From the NCBI GenBank assembly GCA_937952305.1, contig CALFZO010000006.1, positions 149,341 to 213,340 on the forward strand: a stretch of 64,000 bases of DNA. The letters run 5' to 3'. Of this stretch, positions 42,919 through 52,302 are shown piece after piece. The translations under genes were made by a program, and so were the position numbers. This DNA comes from an uncultured Anaerolineales bacterium. Lineage in GTDB: Bacteria > Chloroflexota > Anaerolineae > Anaerolineales > UBA6663. Position 1 is the stretch's first letter. Each line of letters begins with the position of its first letter. The notes beneath the pieces were generated by a model. That model was given only the letters and a program-made list of their open reading frames with translations, made no database searches and was not told the origin of the DNA.

Positions 42919-43652
42919 CGGGCCTTCTCTTTCTGCGCGGCCGAGGCCGCCGCCGGAGCCAACACCGCCGGCACATCCGCCATGCCGCGCGGCGTCAGGT
43001 CCTGGTCGCCGCAGGCCTGGCAATACTGGCGCGCCTCGTCGGCGCCGGTGTGGAGGCTGCGGAAGCCGGCGACATCGGCCAGGGTCAGGTGGCCGGTAGG
43101 GCAGATCAGCACGCACGTGCCGCAGCCGATACAGGCCGAGGCCGCCGGCTCATCGAAGGGCGGGCTGACCCGTTTGGCCAGGCCGCGCCGGGTGAGGCTG
43201 ATGGCGCCGACGCCCACGATCTCGCGGCAGGCGCGCACGCACAGGCCGCACACCACGCAGGTGTCGGCCTCCGGGCGCCGGTAGCGCGGCGCCTCCACGC
43301 CCAAGCTGCGCGCCAGCGCCTGGATCTCGGGCGAGGTGTATGCACCGGCGAGCAGGAGTTCGGCCGTGATCCGGCGGCTGCGCTGCACCAGGTCTGAGTG
43401 CGTGCACACCACCAACCCCGGCTCACACGGATACGCGCAGGCGGCGGCCAGGCGCGCCGGGCGCGGGCGCCGATCGCCCGGCGGCGGCGGCGCGCTCACC
43501 TCCACCACGCACAGCCGGCAGGCGCCGTAGGGCTTCAACGCCGGATGGTGGCACAGGGTCGGCACGGCGATGCCATGCTCACGGCACGCTTCCAGGAGCG
43601 TGCGCCCCTCGGCCACCTCCACGCTGCGGTCGTCGATCGTCAACTGGATCAT
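42915..43652 (-). CDS. HoxU/NuoG-N-terminal-like iron-sulfur protein
   Basis: 245 aa. A plant-type [2Fe-2S] domain comes first (CHHPALKPYGACRLCVVEV), a Cys-containing complex-I-G-like region follows, then two [4Fe-4S] clusters (CVVCGLCVRACREIVG; CIGCGTCVLICPTGHL). The C-terminus adds YCQACGD. This is the diaphorase electron-transfer subunit seen in HoxEFU, HydABC or NuoEFG modules. It is coupled to the HdrA-MvhD gene by a 4-nt overlap and starts 9 nt after the NuoF-like gene. No NiFe- or FeFe-hydrogenase is encoded nearby. Confidence 0.9.
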   Translation of the reverse strand: MIQLTIDDRSVEVAEGRTLLEACREHGIAVPTLCHHPALKPYGACRLCVVEVSAPPPPGDRRPRPARLAAACAYPCEPGLVVCTHSDLVQRSRRITAELLLAGAYTSPEIQALARSLGVEAPRYRRPEADTCVVCGLCVRACREIVGVGAISLTRRGLAKRVSPPFDEPAASACIGCGTCVLICPTGHLTLADVAGFRSLHTGADEARQYCQACGDQDLTPRGMADVPAVLAPAAASAAQKEKAR

Positions 43653-43661
43653 GGCGGGGCC

Positions 43662-45563
43662 TCAATTGACCGTGACCGCGTCGAACTTGCACACGCTCTG
43701 GCACAGGCCGCAGCGCGTGCAGACCGCCGGGTCGATGGTGTGGATCTGCTGCTTAGCGCCGTGGATGGCGCCGGCCGGGCAGTTGCGCAGGCAGACCTGA
43801 CAACCCGAGCACCGCTCCGGCTGGATGGCGTACGTGATCAGGCCTTTGCAGACCTTGGCCGGGCAGCGCTTGTGCAAGATGTGCGCGTCATACTCGGCGC
43901 GGAAGTAACGCAGGGTCGAGAGGACCGGATTAGGCGCGGTCTGGCCCAGGCCGCACAGCGACGAGCGCTTGATCATCTCGCCCAGCTCCAGCAGGTAATC
44001 CACGTCGCCGGGCTGCCCGTGGCCGGCGCAGATGCGCTCCAGCGTCGCCAGCATGGCCTGTGTGCCCACGCGGCAGGGCACGCACTTGCCGCACGACTCC
44101 TCCTGCGTGAACTGCATGAAGTAGCGGGCGAAGTCCACCATGCAGGTGTCCTCGTCCGCCACCACCAGGCCGCCCGAGCCGACGATGGCGCCGAGCGCGG
44201 TCAGCGATTCATAGTCGATGGACGTGTCCAGGTGCTCGGCCGGGATACAGCCGCCGGACGGCCCGCCGATCTGGGCGGCCTTGAAGGCCTTGCCGCCGGG
44301 GATGCCGCCGCCGATGTCGAAGATCAGGCGGCGCAGCGAGATGCCCAGCGGCACCTCCACCAGGCCGGTGTTGTTGATCTTGCCGACCACCGAGAAGATC
44401 AGCGTGCCCTTGCTGGTGGGCGTGCCCAACTGCGCGTACCAGTCCGCGCCGTTGGCCAGGATGAGCGGCACCGCCGCCCAACTCTTGACATTGTTGATGT
44501 TGGTCGGTTTGCCCCACAGGCCGGCCTCGGCCGGATAAGGCGGGCGCGGGCGCGGCTCGCCCACGCGGCCTTCGATGGACGCCATCAGCGCGGTCTCCTC
44601 GCCGCAGACAAAAGCGCCGCTGCCCAGCCGCACGCTGACCCGAAAATCGAAGCCGGAGCCCAGGATGTTCTCGCCCAACAGGCCGCGCGCCTCGGCCTGG
44701 GCGATGGCGGCGCGCAGGTGCTTGACGGCCAGCGGGTATTCGTTGCGGATGTAGACGAAGCCGCGCCGCGCCCCGATGGCGTACGCGCCGATCAGCATCC
44801 CCTCCAGCACGCGGTGGGGGTTGCCCTCCATGATCGAGCGGTCCATGTAGGCGCCCGGGTCGCCCTCGTCCGCGTTGCAGATCACGTACTTCACGTCGCC
44901 GGGCTGACGCCGGCACAGGTCCCACTTCTGCCCGGTGGGGAAGCCGGCGCCGCCGCGCCCGCGCAGCCCGGAGGCCTTGACTTCGGCGATGACGGCCGCG
45001 GGCGTCAGGGCCAGCGCCTTGGCCAGCGCGGCGTAGCCGCCGGCGGCCACGTAGTCGGCCAGGCTGAGCGGATCGAGCGTGCCGTTCAGGTCCAGCACCA
45101 GGCGGTGCTGATGTTTATAGAACGGGACCTCGGTCTCATACGGCAGCCGGGCGCCGGACTGCGGCTCGGTGTACAGCAGGCGGTCGAGCACGCGGCCGCC
45201 GTCCACAGTGGCCGCCGCGATCTCGGCGGCATCCTCCGGCTTGACGCGCGTGTACATCAAGCGCTGCGGATGGAGCACCACCAGCGGCCCGCGCTCACAG
45301 AACCCGTGGCAGCCGGTGACGCGCACCGGGCGCCCGTCGCCGCGCGCCGCCAGCTCACGCTGCAGCGCCTGGCAGACGCGCTCGCTGCCGTAGACGCGGC
45401 AGCCGGTGCCGCCGCAGACCGTGATGGCCGGCTGGTTGGGCTGATCCGCGGCGGTCAGGGCCGCACGCCAATCCGCCAGATCGGCAAGCTGGTGCAGCTG
45501 TGGATCGCGGCCATTGGCCGGCGCTGGCGCGGCTTCCAGCGGGGAGGGCGGGGTCTTAAGCAT
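43662..45563 (-). CDS. NuoF/HoxF-like NADH-binding subunit with extra ferredoxin domain
   Basis: 633 aa. The N-terminal thioredoxin-like [2Fe-2S] domain has VCGGTGCRVYG and VTGCHGFCERGP. The NADH/FMN domain has GRGGAGFPTGQKW, NADEGDPGAYMDR, and GEETALMASIEG. The N3-type [4Fe-4S] site is ESCGKCVPCRVGT. Finally there is a two-cluster ferredoxin domain (CSGCQVCLRNCP; CTRCGLCQSVCKF). This is the layout of HydB/HndC-type subunits of bifurcating enzymes, which oxidise NADH. It overlaps the NuoE-like gene by 8 nt. Confidence 0.95.
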   Translation of the reverse strand: MLKTPPSPLEAAPAPANGRDPQLHQLADLADWRAALTAADQPNQPAITVCGGTGCRVYGSERVCQALQRELAARGDGRPVRVTGCHGFCERGPLVVLHPQRLMYTRVKPEDAAEIAAATVDGGRVLDRLLYTEPQSGARLPYETEVPFYKHQHRLVLDLNGTLDPLSLADYVAAGGYAALAKALALTPAAVIAEVKASGLRGRGGAGFPTGQKWDLCRRQPGDVKYVICNADEGDPGAYMDRSIMEGNPHRVLEGMLIGAYAIGARRGFVYIRNEYPLAVKHLRAAIAQAEARGLLGENILGSGFDFRVSVRLGSGAFVCGEETALMASIEGRVGEPRPRPPYPAEAGLWGKPTNINNVKSWAAVPLILANGADWYAQLGTPTSKGTLIFSVVGKINNTGLVEVPLGISLRRLIFDIGGGIPGGKAFKAAQIGGPSGGCIPAEHLDTSIDYESLTALGAIVGSGGLVVADEDTCMVDFARYFMQFTQEESCGKCVPCRVGTQAMLATLERICAGHGQPGDVDYLLELGEMIKRSSLCGLGQTAPNPVLSTLRYFRAEYDAHILHKRCPAKVCKGLITYAIQPERCSGCQVCLRNCPAGAIHGAKQQIHTIDPAVCTRCGLCQSVCKFDAVTVN

Positions 45564-46041
45564 GCTGCGCCTCCGCCGCCTGGCGCGTCAGGCGCTTCCA
45601 GAGCATTTCGGCCTTGGGCGCCGTCATCTGCCCGGAGTACTCGCCGTCGGCGACGACGATGGGGCCGAGCGCACAGGCGCCCAGGCAGTTGACGGTCTCG
45701 AGCGTGAACTCGCGGTCGCGCGTGGTGGCGCCGGGGCTGACCCCCAGCCGCGTCGCCAGCCGCTCCAGCACCCGCGGGCTGCCGCGCACGTGGCAGGCCG
45801 TGCCCATGCACACCTGCAGGCAGTGCCGGCCTTTTGGCTTGAGGCTGAAGGCGTTATAGAACGTGGCGACGGCGTAGACGTCGGCGAGCGGGAGGTGGAA
45901 GCGCTCGCCGGCCAGGATCAGGGCCGCGCGCGGCAGGTAGCGGCAGCGCGCCTGAACCGCCTCCAGCGCGGCGATGACCGAGCCTTCGCCGCGCGCTTCC
46001 TGGTCGATGAGCTGGTAGAGGTCGCCGACCGGCAATAGCAT
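45556..46041 (-). CDS. NuoE/HoxE-like [2Fe-2S] subunit
   Basis: 161 aa from the ATG at 46041, which has GGAG about 9 nt upstream; a TTG at 46101 would add 20 residues and lacks a ribosome site. Thioredoxin-like [2Fe-2S] ligands CMGTACHVRG and CLGACALGP are present, with the family block YAVATFYNAFSLKPKG. It is the small diaphorase subunit pairing with the NuoF-like protein. It is the first gene of the proposed seven-gene redox operon. Confidence 0.92.
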   Translation of the reverse strand: MLLPVGDLYQLIDQEARGEGSVIAALEAVQARCRYLPRAALILAGERFHLPLADVYAVATFYNAFSLKPKGRHCLQVCMGTACHVRGSPRVLERLATRLGVSPGATTRDREFTLETVNCLGACALGPIVVADGEYSGQMTAPKAEMLWKRLTRQAAEAQHA

Positions 46042-46294
46042 AGCGGGCTGCTCCAGGGGCGACAGCGCCGCGCCGTCGACGCGTCCGGCCAGCCGGTTCA
46101 AACGCCCGGCACGGCCGCTGCGGCCCGATGAGGATGGCGGATGGGTGTTGCGGCTCGAACGGTGAGGGCGCCCGGCCCGCCGGGGCCTCCGGCCTCAGAG
46201 TAATCGGAAGCGCGTGAGCGCTGCGCGAAGATGGGGCGGCGTTACGTGAGGACTGCGTGAAGAAGCGGGGGGTTGCCGGTCAGCGCGCTCCGGC

Positions 46295-47002
<708 letters not shown>

Positions 47003-47021
47003 ACGCCCTCCCGCCTGTGCC

Positions 47022-48356
47022 TCACGCCGCCGGGCGCGGCAGAGAAAAGTACAGCGTAGTGCCCTGCCCGGTCTTGCTCTCAACCCAGATCCGGCCGCCG
47101 TGCGCCTCGACGATGGCGCGCGCGATCGGCAGCCCCAGGCCCGCGCCCGGCACGTACGGGCTGCCCGACGACGCGGCGCGGAAGTATTTCTCAAACAGCG
47201 GGATCAGGTCCTCCGGCGCAATGCCGACACCCTGATCGGCCAGGCTGACCACCACGTCGCGCGGCCGCACCTCGCCGCGCACCAGGATCAGGCCGCCGTT
47301 GGGCGAGTACTTCACGGCGTTGTCGAGCAGGTTGCGCAGCACCTGGGTGATCCCGCGCGCGTCGCATTCCAGCACCGGGAAGCCGGGCGGAAAATCGGTC
47401 AGCAGGCGATGGCGCTGCGTCAGGCGCTGGGTCTCGTCCACCAACTGCCGCACCAGGGCGGGCAGGTCCAGCGGCCGGCGCTCGACACGGATCTGGTGGA
47501 CCTCCAGCAGCACCGAGTCTAGGATCTCGCGGATCAGGCCCTGCATGTTGTCGCACTCGGCCTCGATCAGGCGCAGGAACTCGGCATGCTTGGCGGCGCT
47601 CCAGTCGACCTCTTTGAGCATGAGCGCGGTGGCGTACCCCTTGATCGCCGTCAGCGGCATGCGCAGCTCGTGGGAGAGGGTGGCCACCAGCTCCCGACGC
47701 AGACGCTCGGCTTCGCGCGCCACGCGCACGGCGTCGGCCTTGGCCGCCAGGCGGGCTTGGCCGATGGCCAGCGCGAGCAGGTCGGCCAGCGTCTGCACAA
47801 AGGGCACATCGGCGGGGCGGAAAGCCGTCGGCCGGGTCCAGGTCTCCAGCACCAACACGCCGAGCTTCTCGCCGTTCATGACGAGCGGCGCGGCCACAGC
47901 GCAGCGCGGCGGCGCGTCCGCGTCCGGGCCGAGGGCCAGGGCCCGCGCCATCGCCACGCGGTTGGCGCAGCGCATGTTGGCCACCGCGGCGGCGGCCTCG
48001 GCGGGCGTCGCCAGCAGGCGGGCCTGGCCGCTGTCGAAGACCTGGCCCGTGATCGATTCGCCCGCGCGCAGGCCCACCGTCTTGAGCAGCGTCAGGTCAT
48101 AGCCGAAGGCCGCTGCCGCCCGGAACAGGCCGGCCTCGTGGTCCCACAGCATCACGGCGCCCGTCTCGGCCGGCTCCAGGACATCGACCACGGCGGCCAT
48201 GACCGCCTGGAGCAGCTCCGGCAGTTCCAGCCGCGAGGTCAGGATCTTGGCGACCGCGGTCAGCGCCTGCAGTTCGCGCGTCAGGCGCGCCACCGGGAGG
48301 TCGTCGCTCAGCGCGCTCCCAGGCGTTACCGTCTGCATCGCCGGCGGAAATCTCAT
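47022..48356 (-). CDS. Soluble sensor histidine kinase with GAF domain
   Basis: About 445 aa; the start is taken as the ATG at 48356 but there is no clear ribosome site (TTG 48392 or ATG 48338 are alternatives). A GAF-like sensing domain (about 50-200, AAPLVMNGEKLGVLVLETW) is followed by HisKA (phospho-acceptor in LSHELRMPLTAIKG) and HATPase with NLLDNAVKYSP, DQGVGI and GAGLGLPI. No transmembrane helix is predicted, so it senses a cytoplasmic signal. It diverges from the PPDK_N paralogue at 48554. Confidence 0.93.
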   Translation of the reverse strand: MRFPPAMQTVTPGSALSDDLPVARLTRELQALTAVAKILTSRLELPELLQAVMAAVVDVLEPAETGAVMLWDHEAGLFRAAAAFGYDLTLLKTVGLRAGESITGQVFDSGQARLLATPAEAAAAVANMRCANRVAMARALALGPDADAPPRCAVAAPLVMNGEKLGVLVLETWTRPTAFRPADVPFVQTLADLLALAIGQARLAAKADAVRVAREAERLRRELVATLSHELRMPLTAIKGYATALMLKEVDWSAAKHAEFLRLIEAECDNMQGLIREILDSVLLEVHQIRVERRPLDLPALVRQLVDETQRLTQRHRLLTDFPPGFPVLECDARGITQVLRNLLDNAVKYSPNGGLILVRGEVRPRDVVVSLADQGVGIAPEDLIPLFEKYFRAASSGSPYVPGAGLGLPIARAIVEAHGGRIWVESKTGQGTTLYFSLPRPAA

Positions 48357-48541
48357 AATGTTGGCGAATTTCGGACGATATAGACGAAACAACCCTCGGC
48401 CGGAAGTCCGAGGGCTGCCAAGGCTGGATCAGAGCAATCGCCACTCCGACATAATCTTCTAGCGCCTTCTCAATCTAGCATAGTCGCCGGCCGCTGTCAT
48501 GTGAGTTTTGTCCGGCCGTGTCGAGCGCCGGCTCCGTCGTG

Positions 48542-48547
48542 TAGAAT
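48542..48547 (+). promoter_or_regulatory. -10-like box of PPDK_N paralogue B (leaderless)
   Basis: TAGAAT with 6 nt to the ATG at 48554, the same spacing as azlC and gatC. No Shine-Dalgarno. Confidence 0.55.
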
Positions 48548-48553
48548 CCGGCC

Positions 48554-50893
48554 ATGACTGAGGCCTACAACGAGCTCCCGAAAATCCTGTCGCTGTATCT
48601 GCAGATCACGCAGTATCCGATCTTGGCGCACCAGATCCGGCGGCGGATGCGCGAGGAGCTGTACCGGCGCGGCGTGATCACGCCAGCCCGGCTGGAGCAG
48701 GAGGCGCGGGACAAGGCCGTGGTCTCGCAGCTGCGCGAGGGCCTGACCGATCCGTTCGGCGAAGAGGACTCGGCCGCCTGGGAGCAGCGCCTGCAGCAGA
48801 TCCGCGACCACCTGACCGACTTCTACTTCGCGTACAACCTGCCGCTCGAGCTGTTCCATCGCATCGTGGAGGAGCTGCTGGCCGGCCGGCGCGGCCCAGA
48901 GCCGGAGAAAGCGCCGTCCTGGGACGAGATCACGCTGACTTTCAACCCAGAGCTGGCGCCCGTGGACCTGCTCATCCGCAAGATCGAGCAGTACACCAAC
49001 CTGCCGGCCGAGGAGCAGCAGCACGTCCGGCACCACATCGAGGAGATGAGCGTCGTCCTGATCAAGGCCCTGATCAGCGACCAGCTCAGCTTTGTGGGGG
49101 TGGCCAAGAAGTGGCTGGAGGCCAGCGACTTTCACTTCATCCTCAGCCGGCGCATCGGCAGCGGCAAAATCGGCGGCAAGGCGGCCGGCATGCTGCTGGC
49201 CTGGAAGATCCTGCAGAAGGCGACGCCGGAGCTGGCGCCGCAGATCCAGGTGCCGCGCTCGTTCTTCATCGGCGCCGACGTCTTCTACGACTACCTGGCC
49301 CTCAACAAGGTCGAGTACATCAACCAGAAGTACAAGCCGGCCGACCAGATCCGGGATGAGTACCCGCAGATCCGGGCCGAGTACGAGCAGGGCCGCTTCC
49401 CGGAAGAAATCGCCGACGCCCTGCGCGACATCCTGCGCCAGGTGGGCGACCGGCCGCTGATCGTGCGCTCGTCCAGCCTGCTGGAGGACAACTTCGGCAC
49501 CTCCTTCGCCGGCAAGTACGACAGCTTCTTCTGCCCCAACCAGGGCACGCTCAAGGAGAACCTGCGCGACCTGACGCTGGCCATCCGCCGCATCTACGCC
49601 AGCGTCTACAGCCCGGACGCCCTGATCTACCGCCGCCGCATGGGCCTGTTGGACTACGACGAGCGCATGGCCATCCTGCTCCAGGAAGTGCAGGGCGACC
49701 GCTACCAGGACTACTTCTTCCCGACGCTGGCGGGCGTGGCCCTCAGCCGCAGTCCGATCGTGTGGAGCCCGCGCCTGCGCCGCGAAGAGGGCTTCGTGCG
49801 GCTGGTGCTCGGGCTGGGAACGCGGGCCGTGGAGCGCGTCGGCGAGGACTACCCGCGCCTGCTCTTCCTCAGCCACCCGCAGCTGCGCCCGGAGAACACG
49901 CCGACCGCCGTCGCGCATTACTCGCAGCGCTTCCTGGACGTGATCGACCTGGAGGCCAACCGGCTGGTGACGCTGCCGGTGCAAGAGGTGCTGGACGTGG
50001 ACTTCCGGCCGCTGCGCTGGGTGGCCTCGCTCCAGGAGGACGACGCGCTGCTGCCGCTGCGCAGCCTGGGGCCGCGCGTCACCCCGGACCGGCTGGTGCT
50101 CACCTTCGATACGCTGCTCCAGCGCACCGACTTCGTGCCGCTGGTGAAGAGCGCCCTGAGCACCCTGGCCAGACACTACGGTTTTCCGGTGGACGTGGAG
50201 TTCGCGGCCGAGATCGAGCCCACCCTCACCGGGGGCCGGCCCAATGTCGCCTTCTACCTGTTGCAGTGCCGGCCGCAGAGCACCGGGTCGCGCGGCGAAA
50301 ACATCCGCCCGGTGCCGACCAACATCCCGGCCGGCGACCGGTTGTTTGCGACCTCGCGCATGGTGCCCCAGGGCCAGGTGCTGGGGGTGACCCACCTGGT
50401 TTACGTCCAGCCGGAAGCCTATGACCGCGCCGACGCGCGCGGACGCCAGGCGATCGCGCGCCTGATTGGCCACCTCAACAAGGCCCTGGAGGGCCGGACC
50501 TTCCTGCTCATCGGGCCGGGGCGCTGGGGCTCCTCCAACCCGCAGCTGGGCGTGCCGGTGACGTACGCCGACATCTACAACACTCGCGCCCTGGTGGAGA
50601 TCGCCTTCGGGCGCGGCGACGCGGCGCCCGAACCGTCTTACGGCACGCACTTCTTCCAGGACCTGGTGGAGACCAACATCTTCCCGCTGGCCCTCTACCC
50701 GGACGAACCCGAGGACCTGCTCAACCGCGCCTTCCTGGACCAGGCCACCAACCGGCTGGCGGAGGTGCTGTCCGGCCAGGCCGCCTTCACCGACGAGGTC
50801 CGCGTGATCCATCTCCCGGCCGAGCTGAACGGCCGCCAGCTCAACCTGCTGATGGACGGTGAACGAGCGCTGGCCTACTTCGTGGACCACTGA
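48554..50893 (+). CDS. Stand-alone PPDK_N (PEP synthase-like ATP-grasp) protein B
   Basis: 779 aa, apparently leaderless. It is paralogous to the protein at 34712: IGSGKIGGKAAGMLL, VRSSSLLEDNFGTSFAGKYD, the YDERMAILLQEVQG block, QCRPQST, and the C-terminal GPGRWGSSNPQLGV...YADIYN. Like its paralogue it has the ATP-grasp nucleotide-binding part of PEP synthase but no phosphohistidine swivel or PEP barrel. The N-terminal 150 residues differ and lack the Cys cluster. The reaction is unknown; a phosphotransfer or ATP-dependent regulatory role is possible. Confidence 0.87.
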   Translation: MTEAYNELPKILSLYLQITQYPILAHQIRRRMREELYRRGVITPARLEQEARDKAVVSQLREGLTDPFGEEDSAAWEQRLQQIRDHLTDFYFAYNLPLELFHRIVEELLAGRRGPEPEKAPSWDEITLTFNPELAPVDLLIRKIEQYTNLPAEEQQHVRHHIEEMSVVLIKALISDQLSFVGVAKKWLEASDFHFILSRRIGSGKIGGKAAGMLLAWKILQKATPELAPQIQVPRSFFIGADVFYDYLALNKVEYINQKYKPADQIRDEYPQIRAEYEQGRFPEEIADALRDILRQVGDRPLIVRSSSLLEDNFGTSFAGKYDSFFCPNQGTLKENLRDLTLAIRRIYASVYSPDALIYRRRMGLLDYDERMAILLQEVQGDRYQDYFFPTLAGVALSRSPIVWSPRLRREEGFVRLVLGLGTRAVERVGEDYPRLLFLSHPQLRPENTPTAVAHYSQRFLDVIDLEANRLVTLPVQEVLDVDFRPLRWVASLQEDDALLPLRSLGPRVTPDRLVLTFDTLLQRTDFVPLVKSALSTLARHYGFPVDVEFAAEIEPTLTGGRPNVAFYLLQCRPQSTGSRGENIRPVPTNIPAGDRLFATSRMVPQGQVLGVTHLVYVQPEAYDRADARGRQAIARLIGHLNKALEGRTFLLIGPGRWGSSNPQLGVPVTYADIYNTRALVEIAFGRGDAAPEPSYGTHFFQDLVETNIFPLALYPDEPEDLLNRAFLDQATNRLAEVLSGQAAFTDEVRVIHLPAELNGRQLNLLMDGERALAYFVDH

Positions 50894-51021
50894 CCGCCCC
50901 GGTTGCAGGCGCCGGCGCGTATTCGACAGTCAAGGAGCGGCGGACCGCCTCGACTCCGGGCCCCAACCGGTTGGCGGCGCCGGCGGGCGGCCGCTGACTC
51001 GCCCGCGGCTATGACTCGTTG

Positions 51022-51027
51022 TATACT
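51022..51027 (+). promoter_or_regulatory. -10 box of dnaN
   Basis: TATACT 53 nt before the dnaN ATG in the only AT-enriched part of the gap. No convincing -35. Confidence 0.4.
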
Positions 51028-51080
51028 CGGCCCAATCCGAGCGCCGGCCCAACCTATCTCACGCCTCCCAGACTCCGACC

Positions 51081-52214
51081 ATGAAGTTCTCGTGCCTGCA
51101 AGAAAACTTAGCTAAAGGTCTCAGCCTCGTCTCGCGCGCGGTAGCGGCTCGCAGCACCTTGCCCGTGCTCGGCAATATCCTGCTGGCCGCGGACAACGGC
51201 CGTCTGCGCCTGTCCGCCACCAATCTCGAGCTCGGCATCACCTGCTGGATCGGGGCCAAGATCGAAGACGAAGGCTCGATCACGCTGCCGGCCAAGACGC
51301 TGGTGGACCTGGTGAACACCCTGCCGCAGGATATGGTTCACCTCGGACTGAGCGCGCGCACCCAGACCGTCAGCCTGAGCTGCGGCCGCATCAAGGCCAG
51401 CATCAAGGGCATCGACGCGCAGGAGTTCCCGTCCATCCCGACCGCCGACATCGACAGCGCCATCCAGCTCAACGTCGAGGATCTGCGCGAGATGATCGCG
51501 GGCGTGATCTTCGCCGCCGCCACCGATGAGGCGCGCCCGATCCTGACCGGCGTGCTCGCCCGGATCGAGGGCAGCCAGGTGGTGCTGGCCGCCTCGGACG
51601 GCTTCCGCGTGGCCGAACGCACCGCCCACCTCTCGACGCCCGTGGACGACCCGGTGCTGGCCATCATCCCGGCGCGCGCCCTGGCCGAGCTCGGCCGCGT
51701 CATCAACGCCGAAGACCCGGTCTACATGTACCTGCCGCCCGGCCGCGGGCAGGTGATCTTCCATCACGGCCACGTCGAGCTGGTCTCGCAGCTGATCGAG
51801 GGCACCTTCCCGGCCTACCACAACATCATCCCCAAGAGCTACAAGACCCGCACGGTGCTGTCCACCGATGAGTTCCGCAAAGCCTGCAAGTCCTCGGACA
51901 TCATCGCGCGCGAGGCCGCCCACACCACGCGCCTGAGGGTCAAGCCCGGCGAGGACACGCTCATCCCCGGCCACGTCATCATCTCGGCCACGGCGGCGGA
52001 GACCGGCGACAACGTGGCCGAGATCGACGCCACCATCGACGGCGACCCGGTCGAGATCGCCTTCAACGTCAAGTACCTGGTGGACGTGCTCAGCGTGATC
52101 GACACGCCCAACGTCGCGCTGGAGACATCCACATCCACCAGCCCCGGCGTCATCCGCCCGGTGGGCCGTGAAGACTTCGTGTACGTGGTCATGCCCATGC
52201 ACCTCGGGCGCTAA
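51081..52214 (+). CDS. dnaN: DNA polymerase III sliding clamp (beta subunit)
   Basis: 377 aa, normal length, three repeated clamp domains. The N-terminus (MKFSCLQENLAKGLSLVSRAV), LPVLGNILL, LPAKTLVDLVNTLP and the C-terminal YVVMPMHL are characteristic. It encircles DNA and tethers polymerase III. dnaA and recF are not adjacent, so the usual origin cluster is not present here. A bidirectional terminator follows. Confidence 0.96.
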   Translation: MKFSCLQENLAKGLSLVSRAVAARSTLPVLGNILLAADNGRLRLSATNLELGITCWIGAKIEDEGSITLPAKTLVDLVNTLPQDMVHLGLSARTQTVSLSCGRIKASIKGIDAQEFPSIPTADIDSAIQLNVEDLREMIAGVIFAAATDEARPILTGVLARIEGSQVVLAASDGFRVAERTAHLSTPVDDPVLAIIPARALAELGRVINAEDPVYMYLPPGRGQVIFHHGHVELVSQLIEGTFPAYHNIIPKSYKTRTVLSTDEFRKACKSSDIIAREAAHTTRLRVKPGEDTLIPGHVIISATAAETGDNVAEIDATIDGDPVEIAFNVKYLVDVLSVIDTPNVALETSTSTSPGVIRPVGREDFVYVVMPMHLGR

Positions 52215-52235
52215 AGCGGCCCGGTTCCTGTCAAC

Positions 52236-52268
52236 AAAAACACCCGCCGGCCAGGGCGGGTGTTTTTT
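52236..52268 (+). terminator. Bidirectional intrinsic terminator
   Basis: AAAAA-CACCCGCC (52236-52248) / GGCGGGTG-TTTTTT (52255-52268) with a 6-nt loop. The A-tract and T-tract make it work for dnaN and for the converging minus-strand gene. Confidence 0.9.
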
Positions 52269-52302
52269 GTGTCGGCGTCCGCGCCGGCCGCGGTCCAGCG
52301 CC

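Noticed and set aside
43398..45692. Long plus-strand open frame opposite the NuoF-like gene
   Set aside because: Antisense artefact of a motif-complete gene.
42915..46041. NAD-reducing [NiFe] hydrogenase (HoxEFUYH) operon
   Set aside because: Only the diaphorase-like part is present; no HoxY/HoxH or FeFe-hydrogenase catalytic subunit is encoded. HdrA-MvhD and FrhB/GltB follow instead.
48497..50890. Long minus-strand open frame opposite PPDK_N paralogue B
   Set aside because: Antisense artefact; the plus frame holds all conserved ATP-grasp motifs.
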